From: QHCF01 sp003244275
GTDB taxonomy: Bacteria > Actinomycetota > Acidimicrobiia > Acidimicrobiales > QHCF01
Assembly: GCA_036806345.1 (NCBI GenBank)
Contig: DAIROT010000011.1
Location: 1-47,782, forward strand
Direction of reading: 5' to 3'
Length of the DNA stretch: 47,782 bases
The position numbers and the translations under genes were made by a program. Shown here one piece after another: positions 14,744-23,050 of this stretch. Positions within the stretch are counted from its first letter, which is position 1. Every line of letters starts with the position of its first letter. The notes below the pieces were generated by a model that saw nothing but the letters and a program-made list of their open reading frames with translations, made no database searches and was not told the origin of the DNA.

Positions 14744-16993
14744 GTGACGATACGCCAACCCAATCGTGCCATCCTGTTCGCCGTGACTGTCCATTCCTCC
14801 CAGACCGGGCCCCAATCCACGCCGCCGACGCCGCCCCGCCGACCCCGCACCCTCACCACCCACGGCGACCAGCGGGTGGACGACTGGGCGTGGCTGGCCG
14901 AGCGGGACGATCCGGCCGTGCTCGCTCACCTGGATGCCGAGAACGCCTACACCGAGGCAGTCACCGCCCCGACCCTGGCCCTACAGCAACGCCTAAATGC
15001 CGAGATGGTGGCCCGGATTCAAGAGACCGACCTGTCGGTGCCGACCCGTAAGGGGCGGTGGTCCTGGTACAGCCGCACCGAACAGGGCAGGCAATACGCC
15101 ATCCACTGCCGCCGGCCGGCCGACGACCCGGTCCGCCCGGCCGACGACCCGGTCCGCCCGGTCGACGGCCCGGTCGCGCCGGATGGCACTTGTGTTGATC
15201 TGGTGCCTATATGGAACGAGATCAACACAAGTGCGCCAGCTGGCGCCTCGACGGGAGCCGACGCCAACCCCGGCGAGCAGGTGGTCTTGGATGAGAACCA
15301 GCTGGCCGAGGGTCACGAGTACTTCTCCCTCGGCGGCCTGGCCATCAGCCCGGCCCAGCACCTCATGGCCTGGGCCACCGACACCACCGGTGCCGAGCTG
15401 CACACCCTGCGCATCCGGGATCTGAACACGGGTGAGGTCCTGCCCGAGGTCATCGAGGGCGTCTACTACGGGCTGGCCTTCGCCTCCGATGAGGAGACCC
15501 TCTTCTACACCCGCCCCGACGCCGCCATGCGGCCCTACCAGCTCTGGCGACATCACCTGGGCACCCCGCCGGAGGACGACGTCTGCGTGCGAACCGAACC
15601 CGACGAGCGCTTCTACCTCGACGTCGGACGGACCAAGGATGACGCCTACATCCTCCTCAGCCTGGCCAGCAAGGTGACCACCGAGATCTGGTTCCTTGCG
15701 GCCGAACGCCCCACCGAGCCGCTCACGGTCATCGAGCCCCGCCGCCACGGCATCGAGTATGCGGCCGAGCACCAGGGCGGGAGGTTCCTCATCGTCACCA
15801 ACGACGGAGCTGAGAACTTCCGACTCATGTCCGCTCCGGTGGCCGAGCCAGCCAGAGCCAATTGGACCGAGATGATGCCCTACGACCCGGCCGTCAAGCT
15901 CGACGGGTTGGAGGTGTTCGCCAACTACCTGGCCCTTTTCGAGCGAGCCGAGGGCACCGCCCGGATCCGGGTCATGGACCTGGGCACCGGGGATGTCCAT
16001 CCCATAGAGCAGCCCGAGGCGGTGTCCACTACCTGGGGGGGCGCCAACGCCGAGTTCGACTCCTCTACCTTGCGCTACGAGTACTCGTCCCTGGTCACCC
16101 CCCGCTCGGTCTACGACTACGAGATGCCCAACCAGGCAGCCACCCTGCTCAAACGCCAACCGGTACTGGGCGGATACGACCCGGCGCGGTACCGCACCTC
16201 CCGGGAGTGGGCAGTGGGACCGGACGGGGTGGAGATCCCAATTTCGCTGATGTGGCGATCCGACACAGCCAGGGACGGCACTGCGCCCGCCCTGCTCTAC
16301 GGCTACGGGGCCTATGAGCACAGCGTGGACCCCACCTTCTCGTCGTTGCGCCTCAGCCTGGTCGACCGGGGGTTCGTGTTCGCGCTGGCCCACGTGCGGG
16401 GCGGGGGCGAGATGGGCCGGGGGTGGTACGAGGCCGGGCGCCTGGAGCACAAGGCCAACACCTTCGGCGACTTCATAGCCTGTGCCCGCCACCTGGTCGA
16501 CGCCGGGTGGACCACCCCGGAGCGCCTGGTGGCCCGGGGGGGCAGCGCCGGCGGCCTGCTCATCGGGGCGGTGGCCAACCAGGCCCCCGAGGCGTTCTGC
16601 GCCATGGTGGCCGAGGTGCCGTTCGTGGACTGCCTCACCACCATGCTGGACGACACCCTGCCGCTCACCGTGCTGGAGTGGGAGGAGTGGGGCAATCCCC
16701 GCGACGACCCCGCCGCCTACGCCTGGATGAAGTCATGGTCCCCCTATGACAACGTGGCCCCCCGGCGCTACCCCCTCCTGCTGGTGACGGCCGGGCTCAA
16801 CGACCCCCGGGTCAGCTACTGGGAGCCGGCCAAGTGGGTGGCCAAGCTACGGGCCGCCGACCCGACCAACCAGGTGCTGCTCAAGGTCGAGTTGGGGGCG
16901 GGCCACATGGGGCCGTCAGGGAGGTACGAGGCGTGGCGAGAGGAGGCTTTCGTGCTGGCGTTCGTACTCACGTCAGTGGGCATTGACACGTAG
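14744..16993 (+). CDS. Oligopeptidase B (S9A prolyl oligopeptidase family)
   Basis: 749 residues. The beta-propeller domain spans roughly 60-470 and the alpha/beta-hydrolase domain the rest, with Ser about 600 in ARGGSAGGLL, Asp about 686 in GLNDPRV and His about 720 in GAGHMG; ALLYGYGAYEHSVDP and HVRGGGEMGRGWYEAG are S9A hallmarks. The enzyme cleaves short peptides after basic residues, normally in the cytoplasm; no signal peptide is seen. Start GTG 14744 or GTG 14783 (VTVHSSQTG). In the propeller domain the family sequence is interrupted by tandem ADDPVRP units and a segment made by a perfect palindrome, translated in frame. Confidence 0.93.
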   Translation: MTIRQPNRAILFAVTVHSSQTGPQSTPPTPPRRPRTLTTHGDQRVDDWAWLAERDDPAVLAHLDAENAYTEAVTAPTLALQQRLNAEMVARIQETDLSVPTRKGRWSWYSRTEQGRQYAIHCRRPADDPVRPADDPVRPVDGPVAPDGTCVDLVPIWNEINTSAPAGASTGADANPGEQVVLDENQLAEGHEYFSLGGLAISPAQHLMAWATDTTGAELHTLRIRDLNTGEVLPEVIEGVYYGLAFASDEETLFYTRPDAAMRPYQLWRHHLGTPPEDDVCVRTEPDERFYLDVGRTKDDAYILLSLASKVTTEIWFLAAERPTEPLTVIEPRRHGIEYAAEHQGGRFLIVTNDGAENFRLMSAPVAEPARANWTEMMPYDPAVKLDGLEVFANYLALFERAEGTARIRVMDLGTGDVHPIEQPEAVSTTWGGANAEFDSSTLRYEYSSLVTPRSVYDYEMPNQAATLLKRQPVLGGYDPARYRTSREWAVGPDGVEIPISLMWRSDTARDGTAPALLYGYGAYEHSVDPTFSSLRLSLVDRGFVFALAHVRGGGEMGRGWYEAGRLEHKANTFGDFIACARHLVDAGWTTPERLVARGGSAGGLLIGAVANQAPEAFCAMVAEVPFVDCLTTMLDDTLPLTVLEWEEWGNPRDDPAAYAWMKSWSPYDNVAPRRYPLLLVTAGLNDPRVSYWEPAKWVAKLRAADPTNQVLLKVELGAGHMGPSGRYEAWREEAFVLAFVLTSVGIDT
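15186..15234. repeat. Palindromic element inside the oligopeptidase B gene
   Basis: GCACTTGTGTTGATCT (15186-15201) and its exact reverse complement (15219-15234) flank a 17-base loop. The GC content is far below the neighbourhood. It encodes about 16 residues (TCVDLVPIWNEINTSA) with no place in the family, so it looks like a small mobile palindrome inserted in frame. Confidence 0.85.
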
Positions 16994-17089
16994 CTCTGCG
17001 AAATATCCCTGGTCCCGCCGCCAGCCGTCTGCCACTTCACGCCAACCGGTGGTACTCCCGGACGGGCAAGGAACCCGAAAAGAGTCAGG

Positions 17090-17581
17090 TCACGCCAGTC
17101 CAGCGCACTGGCCAATGGCCCGACCGGCAACGGTGTTGGGCTGGTTGTCATCCACTGGCACCGGGGTATTACCGCTACAGACCAGGAAGGCCCCGATGTG
17201 ATTGGCCTCCACCTCGGGGCCGGCCTTGTCGGAGTCGGGCCGTTGCCCAGTGTTGTTGGTGAGCACAACCGAGCCCGAGATCGTGTCGGCACCAAGCTCT
17301 ATGCCAGCGGTGTTGTCTCTCAGCGTGACGTTGCCTGAGATGACGTTGGGTCCGCAGGCCGCTGGCCCACCATCATCCTTGGCGCCGCCGATCAGGACGA
17401 AGCCGGTGGAGTTGGCCACCGATACCGAGGGAAGGGTGGAGCCGCAAATGCTGAGCGACTTGGCCTGATTGGATGCCAGTGGGGCGTCGAGATGGGAGTT
17501 GGCGATGGTGACCACCGTTCGCCCGAGATCGCCGCCCTCTTCACGCAGCCCGGCTGACTCAGGTGTCTGCTCCCGGTTCAC
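17090..17581 (-). pseudogene. C-terminal fragment of a secreted beta-helix-type protein
   Basis: From about 17537 to the stop the translation (TVVTIANSHLDAPLASNQAKSLSICGS, GFVLIGGAKDDGG, NVISGNVTLRDNTAGIELGADTISGSVVLTNNTG, EVEANHIGAFLVCSGNTPVPVDDNQPNTVAGRAIGQCAGL) is the C-terminal end of repetitive Asn/Gly-rich secreted actinobacterial proteins with parallel beta-helix-like rungs. The signal peptide and N-terminal rungs are missing. The open frame instead starts with GTG 17581, inside the end of the ArsR gene. Probably a 5'-truncated remnant; expression by read-through from arsR is conceivable. Confidence 0.65.
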
Positions 17582-17888
17582 TCAGCTGGCGCCGTAGGGC
17601 AGCCAGGCGAACGTCCCAACGGGCCCCGACCTCAGCCAGCCACGTCACCGCCCCTCCAAGGCCATCGGCCACCACCTTGTACCGCACCTCCCTCCCCTGG
17701 CGCTCGCCGGTCAGCAGGCCGGCGCCGGCCAGGCCGGACAGATGCTTGGCGATGGCCTGGCGGGTCATCGGGTACTCCTCGGCCAACTGAGTGGCGGTCA
17801 AGGGTCCCTCTCGGGAGATCTGGTCCAGCAGCCGGCGACGGGTGGGGTCGGCCAGCACGGCGAAGACCGAATCGACGTCCTTGGCCAC
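17559..17888 (-). CDS. ArsR-family transcriptional regulator
   Basis: 109 residues from GTG 17888 (VAKDVDSVFAVLADPTRRRLLDQIS). The winged helix is complete: GPLTATQLAEEYPMTRQAIAKHLSGLAGAGLLTGERQGREVRYKV. No metal-binding Cys set is present, placing it with the ArsR proteins that pair with SRPBCC (AHSA1) proteins, whose gene lies 13 bases upstream in the same operon. The ligand is unknown. Confidence 0.9.
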   Translation of the reverse strand: MAKDVDSVFAVLADPTRRRLLDQISREGPLTATQLAEEYPMTRQAIAKHLSGLAGAGLLTGERQGREVRYKVVADGLGGAVTWLAEVGARWDVRLAALRRQLSEPGADT

Positions 17889-17901
17889 GGCCGGGCCACG
17901 C

Positions 17902-18366
17902 TCAGATTGCGGCAAGCACCGCTGGCGCCACCATCCGGCCCCACACGCCAGCCAGCCGTGCATCCCAAGCTGACCAGGCCGAGACGGTGCTGGCCGATGG
18001 GCGGCCCGCGCAAGGCGCTCCGGGCGAAGCTGCACTGGCCGAAGCTGTGGCCGCCACCACCGGGGCCTCGGTCACCGTGAGGTGGGTACCGCCACGAGCT
18101 GGGTCCAGCTGATAAGTCACCTCCGAGGTTCCGTCGTCCGCCTCCCCCTCCGGCCACCAGCGGAACCGGAGGTGCCGACCCGGCAGGACCTCCTCAACCA
18201 GGCCGTGACGGATCGAACCGGTGTCCTCCAAGAACCGGGCCTGCCCTCCGGGGCGTAGGTCCCACTCCACCCGAGCCCCGAACCAGGTCGAGACGGCATC
18301 CGGGTCAGTGATTGCCTCCCAGAGTCGTCGCGGACTGGTGGGAAAGACCACATGGCGTTCGAGCAT
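17902..18366 (-). CDS. SRPBCC (AHSA1-like) protein
   Basis: 154 residues from ATG 18366 with GGAGG seven bases upstream. Begins MLERHVVFPTSPRRLWEAITDPDAVSTWFGARVEWDLRPGG, a typical START/AHSA1 N-terminus; GLVEEVLPGRHLRFRWWPEGE and VTYQLDPARGGTHLTVTEAPV follow. These fold into a hydrophobic-ligand cavity. The C-terminal 45 residues are Ala/Ser-rich and not family-like, so the 3' end may have drifted. First gene of an operon with ArsR. Confidence 0.88.
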   Translation of the reverse strand: MLERHVVFPTSPRRLWEAITDPDAVSTWFGARVEWDLRPGGQARFLEDTGSIRHGLVEEVLPGRHLRFRWWPEGEADDGTSEVTYQLDPARGGTHLTVTEAPVVAATASASAASPGAPCAGRPSASTVSAWSAWDARLAGVWGRMVAPAVLAAI

Positions 18367-18470
18367 CCCGTTTCCTCCGATCATCGAGAGACACAACTCT
18401 AGCATTGCACATGCGTCCGCCAGCCGACTAACGTGCAACTGTTACCTTGCACAGCCTCAGGAGGCAGCCC

Positions 18471-19085
18471 ATGAGCTATCTGGTCCCAACCGTCATCGAG
18501 CAGTCGGCCCGCGGGGAGCGGGCCTTCGACATCTACTCGCGTTTGCTCAAGGACCGTATCGTCATGCTGAGCACTGAGATCGACGATGCCAGCGCCGGCC
18601 TGCTCACGGCCCAGCTGCTTCACCTCGAGGCCGAGGATCCCGACAAGGACATCTGCTTGTACGTCAACAGCCCTGGAGGATCGGTCACCGCCACCTTTGC
18701 GATCTACGACACCATGCAACACGTGCGACCGGACGTTTCCACCGTATGCCTCGGGATGGCTGCCTCGGGTGGGGCCATGCTCCTGGCTGCGGGGGCAGCC
18801 GGCAAGCGGTACTCGCTACCCAACTCCCGGATATTGATCCATCAACCTCACGGTGGGGCCCAGGGCCAGTCGATCGACATAGAGAACCAGGCGAGGGAGA
18901 TCGCCTTCTGCCGCGGCCGGATGGAGCACATCCTGGCCCATCACACCGGCCAGCCCATCGAGCGCATCGCCAAGGACACGGACCGGGACTACATCGTGGG
19001 TGCGTCCGAGGCCGTCGAATACGGCCTGGTCGACGAGGTGCTCAAGGCTCACGAGCTTCGCCACCCGGTAACCGTGGCCAGTTGA
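18471..19085 (+). CDS. clpP: ATP-dependent Clp protease proteolytic subunit ClpP
   Basis: 204 residues from ATG 18471 with AGGAGG six bases before. The Ser-His-Asp triad is intact: Ser99 in GMAASGGAMLL, His124 in HQPHGG, Asp173 in DTDRDYI; YVNSPGGSV forms the substrate-binding edge. It would form tetradecamers with a ClpX or ClpC unfoldase. No partner clpP or clpX is adjacent, although actinobacteria usually have clpP1-clpP2-clpX together, so this may be an additional ClpP. The Clp_N protein 6 kb upstream is a possible but unlinked partner. Confidence 0.96.
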   Translation: MSYLVPTVIEQSARGERAFDIYSRLLKDRIVMLSTEIDDASAGLLTAQLLHLEAEDPDKDICLYVNSPGGSVTATFAIYDTMQHVRPDVSTVCLGMAASGGAMLLAAGAAGKRYSLPNSRILIHQPHGGAQGQSIDIENQAREIAFCRGRMEHILAHHTGQPIERIAKDTDRDYIVGASEAVEYGLVDEVLKAHELRHPVTVAS

Positions 19086-19099
19086 AGCGGTCGGTAGCT

Positions 19100-19124
19100 G
19101 GAGGGCCAGAAGCCTCAGCCCTCC
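19100..19124. terminator. Bidirectional hairpin between clpP and the XRE gene
   Basis: GGAGGGC (19100-19106) and GCCCTCC (19118-19124), extended by CTG/CAG with small bulges, separate the 3' ends of two convergent genes. No T-run. Confidence 0.45.
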
Positions 19125-19654
19125 TCCAGCATGGCCTCCACCAGACGGTCCAGCAGCTGGCGGTCGCGGTGGTTCAGGCGGGCGATCTTGCGGATCAGGA
19201 CGGTGCGATCGTCCTCGGGCTCGGCCGTCTGAGCTCCCGGGCGAGCGGGACCCGGCCGACGCCCGGCATGGCCGATGACCTCCGCGACTGGAACGTCCAG
19301 GCACTCGGCCACCTTCTCCAGGACAGCGGTGCTCGGGTTGGGCAGCACCTTGATGCCGCCGAAAGACTCCTTCAGCCCTGATTCCAGATCCCGCCATGCG
19401 TCCTCGGGTACCTCGGACTTGGTGGCCGCCTCCTCCAGACTGAGACCCTGGGTCTCGCGCCGTTCAGCCAGCCACCTCCCAAAATCCACCCAACGCTGCG
19501 ACTCATCCACCTGGCAAGACTGGTCCTCCCCGCCCTCCCCGTCCAGCCGGGACGGCCGGGATGGCCGGGATGGCCGGGATGGCCGGACGGCCAGAGCGGG
19601 CGCGCTCGGGGCCTCTGGCGTCTCGGTCCGCCGGCCAGCCCCCAGGAACCTCAA
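19115..19654 (-). CDS. XRE-type helix-turn-helix protein
   Basis: 179 residues. A helix-turn-helix lies in the middle (FGRWLAERRETQGLSLEEAATKSEVPEDAWRDLE) followed by TAVLEKVAECLDVPVAEVIGHAG, the usual XRE continuation, and a C-terminal amphipathic segment (IARLNHRDRQLLDRLVEAML). The N-terminal part carries SRP repeats encoded by a 9-bp tandem repeat. TTG 19654 overlaps the stop of the RmlC-like gene (TTGA), implying translational coupling; a later start nearer RWVDFGRW cannot be excluded. Confidence 0.75.
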   Translation of the reverse strand: MRFLGAGRRTETPEAPSAPALAVRPSRPSRPSRPSRLDGEGGEDQSCQVDESQRWVDFGRWLAERRETQGLSLEEAATKSEVPEDAWRDLESGLKESFGGIKVLPNPSTAVLEKVAECLDVPVAEVIGHAGRRPGPARPGAQTAEPEDDRTVLIRKIARLNHRDRQLLDRLVEAMLEEG

Positions 19655-20202
19655 GTGCGTAGCCCATAGGCCGGGCGCCGTCCGGGGCCGAGGTCAGCCC
19701 GACTCGGGTTGGCCTGGTCGCGCTGAGACACGACGGGATCCTTCACTCCCCACTCGGCGGCGATCTCAGGATCGTTCCAGGCTACCCCCAGCTCATCGGC
19801 CGGGTTGTAGTAGCCGTCGACCAGATAGGTGAGGGTCAGGTCCGAAAGGGCGACAAAGCCGTGGGCCACCCCCGGTGGGATGAACACTCCCCGCCCGTCG
19901 CCGTCGCCGATCTCCATCTCCAGGGTGGCCCCATCGGTCGGGGACCCGGACCGCAGATCATGTAGGACCACCCGGGCTCGACCCCTGGTCATGTACCAGT
20001 AGTCGGCCTGGTGCAGGTGATAGTGCAGTCCGACCAGCGTCCCCGCCACCTTGTCCGAACGGTTGGCCTGGACCATCTCCCGTCCGAGGGGAAACCACGA
20101 GCGCCGGTAGGACTCGACGAACCGTCCGCGCCCGTCGGTGTGGACGTCCGGTTCGACCACCATTACGTCGCCTACGACCTCCGAGGGGGTGATGATGGAC
20201 AT
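19651..20202 (-). CDS. dTDP-4-dehydrorhamnose 3,5-epimerase family protein
   Basis: 183 residues, RmlC cupin: RGRFVESYRRSWFP, QANRSDKVAGTLVGLHYH with the catalytic His at 60, YMTRGRARVVLHDLR, VFIPPGVAHGFVALSD and a C-terminal WNDPEIAAEWG. The normal RGLHYQ is VGLHYH here and no rmlA, rmlB or rmlD is nearby, so the exact sugar nucleotide is uncertain. ATG 20202 follows TAGCGT by six bases (leaderless). Confidence 0.88.
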   Translation of the reverse strand: MSIITPSEVVGDVMVVEPDVHTDGRGRFVESYRRSWFPLGREMVQANRSDKVAGTLVGLHYHLHQADYWYMTRGRARVVLHDLRSGSPTDGATLEMEIGDGDGRGVFIPPGVAHGFVALSDLTLTYLVDGYYNPADELGVAWNDPEIAAEWGVKDPVVSQRDQANPSRADLGPGRRPAYGLRT

Positions 20203-20208
20203 CAGCCC

Positions 20209-20214
20209 ACGCTA
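20209..20214 (-). promoter_or_regulatory. -10 box of the RmlC-like gene
   Basis: TAGCGT, six bases before ATG 20202. Confidence 0.5.
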
Positions 20215-20230
20215 GCGATGGGAATCAGGC

Positions 20231-20249
20231 CTCAGCCAGACCGGCTGAG
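20231..20249 (-). terminator. Hairpin after the psp/flavin reductase operon
   Basis: CTCAGCC-agacc-GGCTGAG, about 50 bases beyond the flavin reductase stop and just upstream of the next promoter. Confidence 0.45.
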
Positions 20250-20296
20250 CCTTCACTGCTCGTCGCCCAGGACGGCCGGGCCCGGCCCACCCGGCC

Positions 20297-20836
20297 CTAA
20301 TCCTCGAAGCGGCCGTATCCTCCCCGGTAGAACAACAGCGGGCGGCCCTCTCCCACCCCCAGGTCCACCACCTGTCCAACCACGATCAAGTGGTCCCCGC
20401 CGTTGTGCACTGCCCCCAGACGGCACTCGACCCAGGCCGCCACCCCCGCCAACACAGGCGCTCCCGCCCCGCCGAGGCGCCAATCGACTCCGATGAACTT
20501 GTGGCCGCCAGAGCGGGCAAACGTCCGGGCCAGGCCCTCCTGGGTCTCTGCCAGCACGTTCACACAGAAGGTCCCAGCCGCCTGAGCCCGGGGCCAACTG
20601 GTCGACCTCCTGGAGGGAGCTAGGAGCACCAGCGGCGGGTCGAGAGACAGCGCCGCGAAGGCCTGGCAGGTGAGACCCACCGGTTGGGCCGAATGCACCG
20701 CCGTGACCACGGTTACACCGGTGGCGAAATGTCCCAGGACCCGGCGAAAAAGGGAGCTTCCCAGCTCACGTTCTTCGCCCCGCTCAGGGTTGTCGCCGTC
20801 CGAGTGACTCGTCAGGTGGTGACTCCGAGAATCCAC
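20297..20836 (-). CDS. Flavin reductase-like (FMN-binding) protein
   Basis: The conserved part LFRRVLGHFATGVTVVTAVHSAQPVGLTCQAFAALSLDPPLVLLAPSRRSTSWPRAQAAGTFCVNVLAETQEGLARTFA, GVDWRLGGAGAPVLAG and GDHLIVVGQV is the split-barrel flavin reductase fold of HpaC/HsaB type, which supplies reduced FMN to a monooxygenase. No monooxygenase is nearby. GTG 20836 is chosen; ATG 20872 is also open. The N-terminus overlaps the end of the DUF6941 gene, so it is read from the same transcript as the psp genes. Confidence 0.85.
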   Translation of the reverse strand: MDSRSHHLTSHSDGDNPERGEERELGSSLFRRVLGHFATGVTVVTAVHSAQPVGLTCQAFAALSLDPPLVLLAPSRRSTSWPRAQAAGTFCVNVLAETQEGLARTFARSGGHKFIGVDWRLGGAGAPVLAGVAAWVECRLGAVHNGGDHLIVVGQVVDLGVGEGRPLLFYRGGYGRFED

Positions 20837-21222
20837 GACTCGTCGGTCTCCCCATCGATGGTCAGACGCCAACTGAAGCGGGCGCCCGCGGCCAGGGGCA
20901 CGGGGCCCAGGTTGACGGCCAGAGCTACGTCGATGGGGGTTCCCTCGGGGACACCGGGAGGGCGGCCCACCTCGAAGTCGCCTCGCACCTCGATCGGGTG
21001 GTTCCCATCGGCGGTCTCCACCGTCACATCCCGGCCGTCAGCGTCCAAGAGGAACAGCTCCCAGTGATGAGCCAGCTCGGCTTCGTTCCAACCAACCTCG
21101 ATCTTCATGGCAATGGCCGACGGTGTCGGATCGGGGCCGATCATGCTCCAGCCCCCACCGAGGATGAACAACTTGCCGTCGGCCACCTGGGCCGCGTCGC
21201 ACAGCATCATGGTCACCCTCAT
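20812..21222 (-). CDS. DUF6941-like protein
   Basis: 136 residues beginning MRVTMMLCDAAQVADGKLFILGGGWSMIGPDPTPSAIAMKIEVGWNEAE, the signature of a widespread actinobacterial family of unknown function with a predicted beta-sandwich. GAGGA precedes the ATG. The gene lies 12 bases after pspAB and overlaps the flavin reductase, so it belongs to the psp operon. Confidence 0.8.
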   Translation of the reverse strand: MRVTMMLCDAAQVADGKLFILGGGWSMIGPDPTPSAIAMKIEVGWNEAELAHHWELFLLDADGRDVTVETADGNHPIEVRGDFEVGRPPGVPEGTPIDVALAVNLGPVPLAAGARFSWRLTIDGETDESWILGVTT

Positions 21223-21234
21223 GGAATCCTCATC

Positions 21235-21855
21235 TCAGATAGGGAGGCTCCACAAGGGGAACCAGCGGGCCAAATCGGATTCTATGGGCAGTTCGTCGGC
21301 CAACATCCCCCGGACGCGAAGCTCGAGAGGGTTATCCCGTCGTTCTCCGCCAGCCGGGGCAAAGGGATAGAAGGTTCCCCGCTTGAACAGGTACACCAGA
21401 TAGAGCTTGTCCGAGGCGGTCGGACCGGCGAAGCCGAAGACCGAGCACAGCAGCTCGGGGCCGAAGCCGTGCTCGTCCAGGGTGGAGTTGACCAGGTGGG
21501 CCCGGGTCACCAGATTGGACGGGTCGGGGTCTTGGAGGACGATCCAGTGGTAGCCGTACTCGTCCGCCTGCTCGTGCAGGACAGGAGTGGCGATGGGTGG
21601 AACGGGGGCCATATCAGCGGAGTCACCGGCGTCACCGGCGTCACCGGCGTCCAGTCGCAGCAGCTGGTCGAGCTCGTCCTTGACGGCTTGGAAGGACTGG
21701 CCGGTGATCGGCTTGAAACAGACCGCCCCCCGGCCGGTCGGCGCCAGGCCGGCCTCCGTCTCGAGGGTCACCGCCGCCCCGGGAAGGGCGAACAGGGCGT
21801 CCAGCTTGGCCTGAACCGGCTGGGACCGGCCCAGCAGGGCATCCAGCAGCTTCAT
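21235..21855 (-). CDS. pspAB: PspA-associated protein PspAB
   Basis: 206 residues starting MKLLDALLGRSQPVQAKLDALFALPGAAVTLETEAGL, with CFKPITGQSFQAVKDELDQLL, YGYHWIVLQDPD, DKLYLVYLFKRGTFYPFAP. These features and the gene order pspA-pspAA-htpX-pspAB identify PspAB, a partner in the actinobacterial/archaeal envelope-stress module. ATGA overlap with htpX. A 9-bp repeat encodes DAGDAGDAGD in a loop. Confidence 0.85.
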   Translation of the reverse strand: MKLLDALLGRSQPVQAKLDALFALPGAAVTLETEAGLAPTGRGAVCFKPITGQSFQAVKDELDQLLRLDAGDAGDAGDSADMAPVPPIATPVLHEQADEYGYHWIVLQDPDPSNLVTRAHLVNSTLDEHGFGPELLCSVFGFAGPTASDKLYLVYLFKRGTFYPFAPAGGERRDNPLELRVRGMLADELPIESDLARWFPLWSLPI

Positions 21856-22772
21856 GCCTGACGGCCGAGCTCGGCCTCGATCCGGCTCAGCTGGGCCAGG
21901 CGGCGCTCCAGGGTGGGGTGAGTGGAGAACAACGACGAGAAGCTGAAGCCGCCGGCCAGGGCGGGGGCGAAGAAGAAGGCATTGAACGGCTCCTTCGAGC
22001 GCAGGTCCCTGGACGGGATCCTGGCAATCTCTCCGCTCACCTTTACCAGGGCCGAGGCCAGGGTGGAGGGCCGACCGGTGAGCACTGCCGCCGACCGATC
22101 GGCCGACAGCTCCCGATACCTGGACAGGGCTCGGGTCAACAAGAAGCTGATGGCGTACACGATGGCCGACACAGCCACTACCGCCACCATCACTGCGGCT
22201 CCGTTGTCACCCTCCCGGTCGTCGTCCCCGAAGCCACCGAACAGCCCGGCGTAGAGAGCGAACCGGGTGATGAGGCCGGCCAGCATGCCGAGGAAGCTGG
22301 CCACCGTCATCACCACCACGTCGCGGTGGGCCACGTGGGAGAGCTCGTGGGCCAGCACCGCCTCCAACTCTGCCTCGTCCAGGCGCCTCATTATCCCGGT
22401 GGTGGCGCAGACCACCGCCGTGCTGGGACTGCGTCCGGTGGCAAAGGCATTGGGCATGTCACTGTTGGCCATGGCCACCCTGGGCTTGGGCATATCCGCC
22501 AGGGCACAGAGTCGGTCGATGATGCCGTGGAGGAGAGGGGCCTCCTGGCGGGACACCTCACGCCCGCCCATGGCGAACAGAGCGATCTTGTCGGAGAAGA
22601 AATACTGAGCGAAGAGCAGGAGGCCGGCGATGAGCACCACCGCCACGATGGAGATGCCCACCTTGAACAGGACCGTGATGAATACGGCGTACACGACGAC
22701 CAGGAGCAGGCCGGTGACGAACATCCGGGCGCTGAGGCCCCGGTCCTGCGGGTAGCGATGCTGGGTGGACAT
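21852..22772 (-). CDS. htpX: M48 membrane metalloprotease HtpX
   Basis: 306 residues. Two N-terminal TM helices (MFVTGLLLVVVYAVFITVLF, ISIVAVVLIAGLLLFAQYFF), zinc motif HELSH near residue 143, the third ligand Glu in RYRELSADR, two central TM helices, and the C-terminal STHPTLERRLAQL. HtpX degrades misfolded membrane proteins. Start and stop codons overlap those of pspAA (TGATG) and pspAB (ATGA), implying tightly coupled translation. Confidence 0.95.
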   Translation of the reverse strand: MSTQHRYPQDRGLSARMFVTGLLLVVVYAVFITVLFKVGISIVAVVLIAGLLLFAQYFFSDKIALFAMGGREVSRQEAPLLHGIIDRLCALADMPKPRVAMANSDMPNAFATGRSPSTAVVCATTGIMRRLDEAELEAVLAHELSHVAHRDVVVMTVASFLGMLAGLITRFALYAGLFGGFGDDDREGDNGAAVMVAVVAVSAIVYAISFLLTRALSRYRELSADRSAAVLTGRPSTLASALVKVSGEIARIPSRDLRSKEPFNAFFFAPALAGGFSFSSLFSTHPTLERRLAQLSRIEAELGRQA

Positions 22773-23050
22773 CAGTCGGCGATGAGCCCTTCCTCGTGGA
22801 GGAGGCGGTGAACTTCCTCGACACTGGATCCCTGCGGGGGCAGCACCAACTGCGACGGTCCGAGGAAGTCGGCCGGAACCGGCTTCCCGGTCGAGCGCAC
22901 GCTGGCCAGGGCTTCGTCCAGGGCCGAGCTGAGAGCATCCGCGTCGTGGGCCTTGACTGCCTCGAACATGACCTGATCGAGGCGTTCCAGCTCCTTCAAG
23001 TGGTCGTCGGGCACGTCGAACTGGCCCTCTTCGAGGATGCGCACGATCAC
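22772..23050 (-). CDS. pspAA: PspA-associated protein PspAA
   Basis: 92 residues: MIVRILEEGQFDVPDDHLKELERLDQVMFEAVKAHDADALSSALDEAL, then a C-terminal RSTGKPVPADFLGPSQLVLPP segment. This matches PspAA, the small acidic partner usually encoded next to pspA. Overlaps pspA by ATGA and htpX by one base. Confidence 0.88.
   Translation of the reverse strand: MIVRILEEGQFDVPDDHLKELERLDQVMFEAVKAHDADALSSALDEALASVRSTGKPVPADFLGPSQLVLPPQGSSVEEVHRLLHEEGLIAD

Noticed and set aside
14993..16492. 499-codon minus-strand frame
   Set aside because: Antisense shadow of oligopeptidase B; no recognisable protein features.
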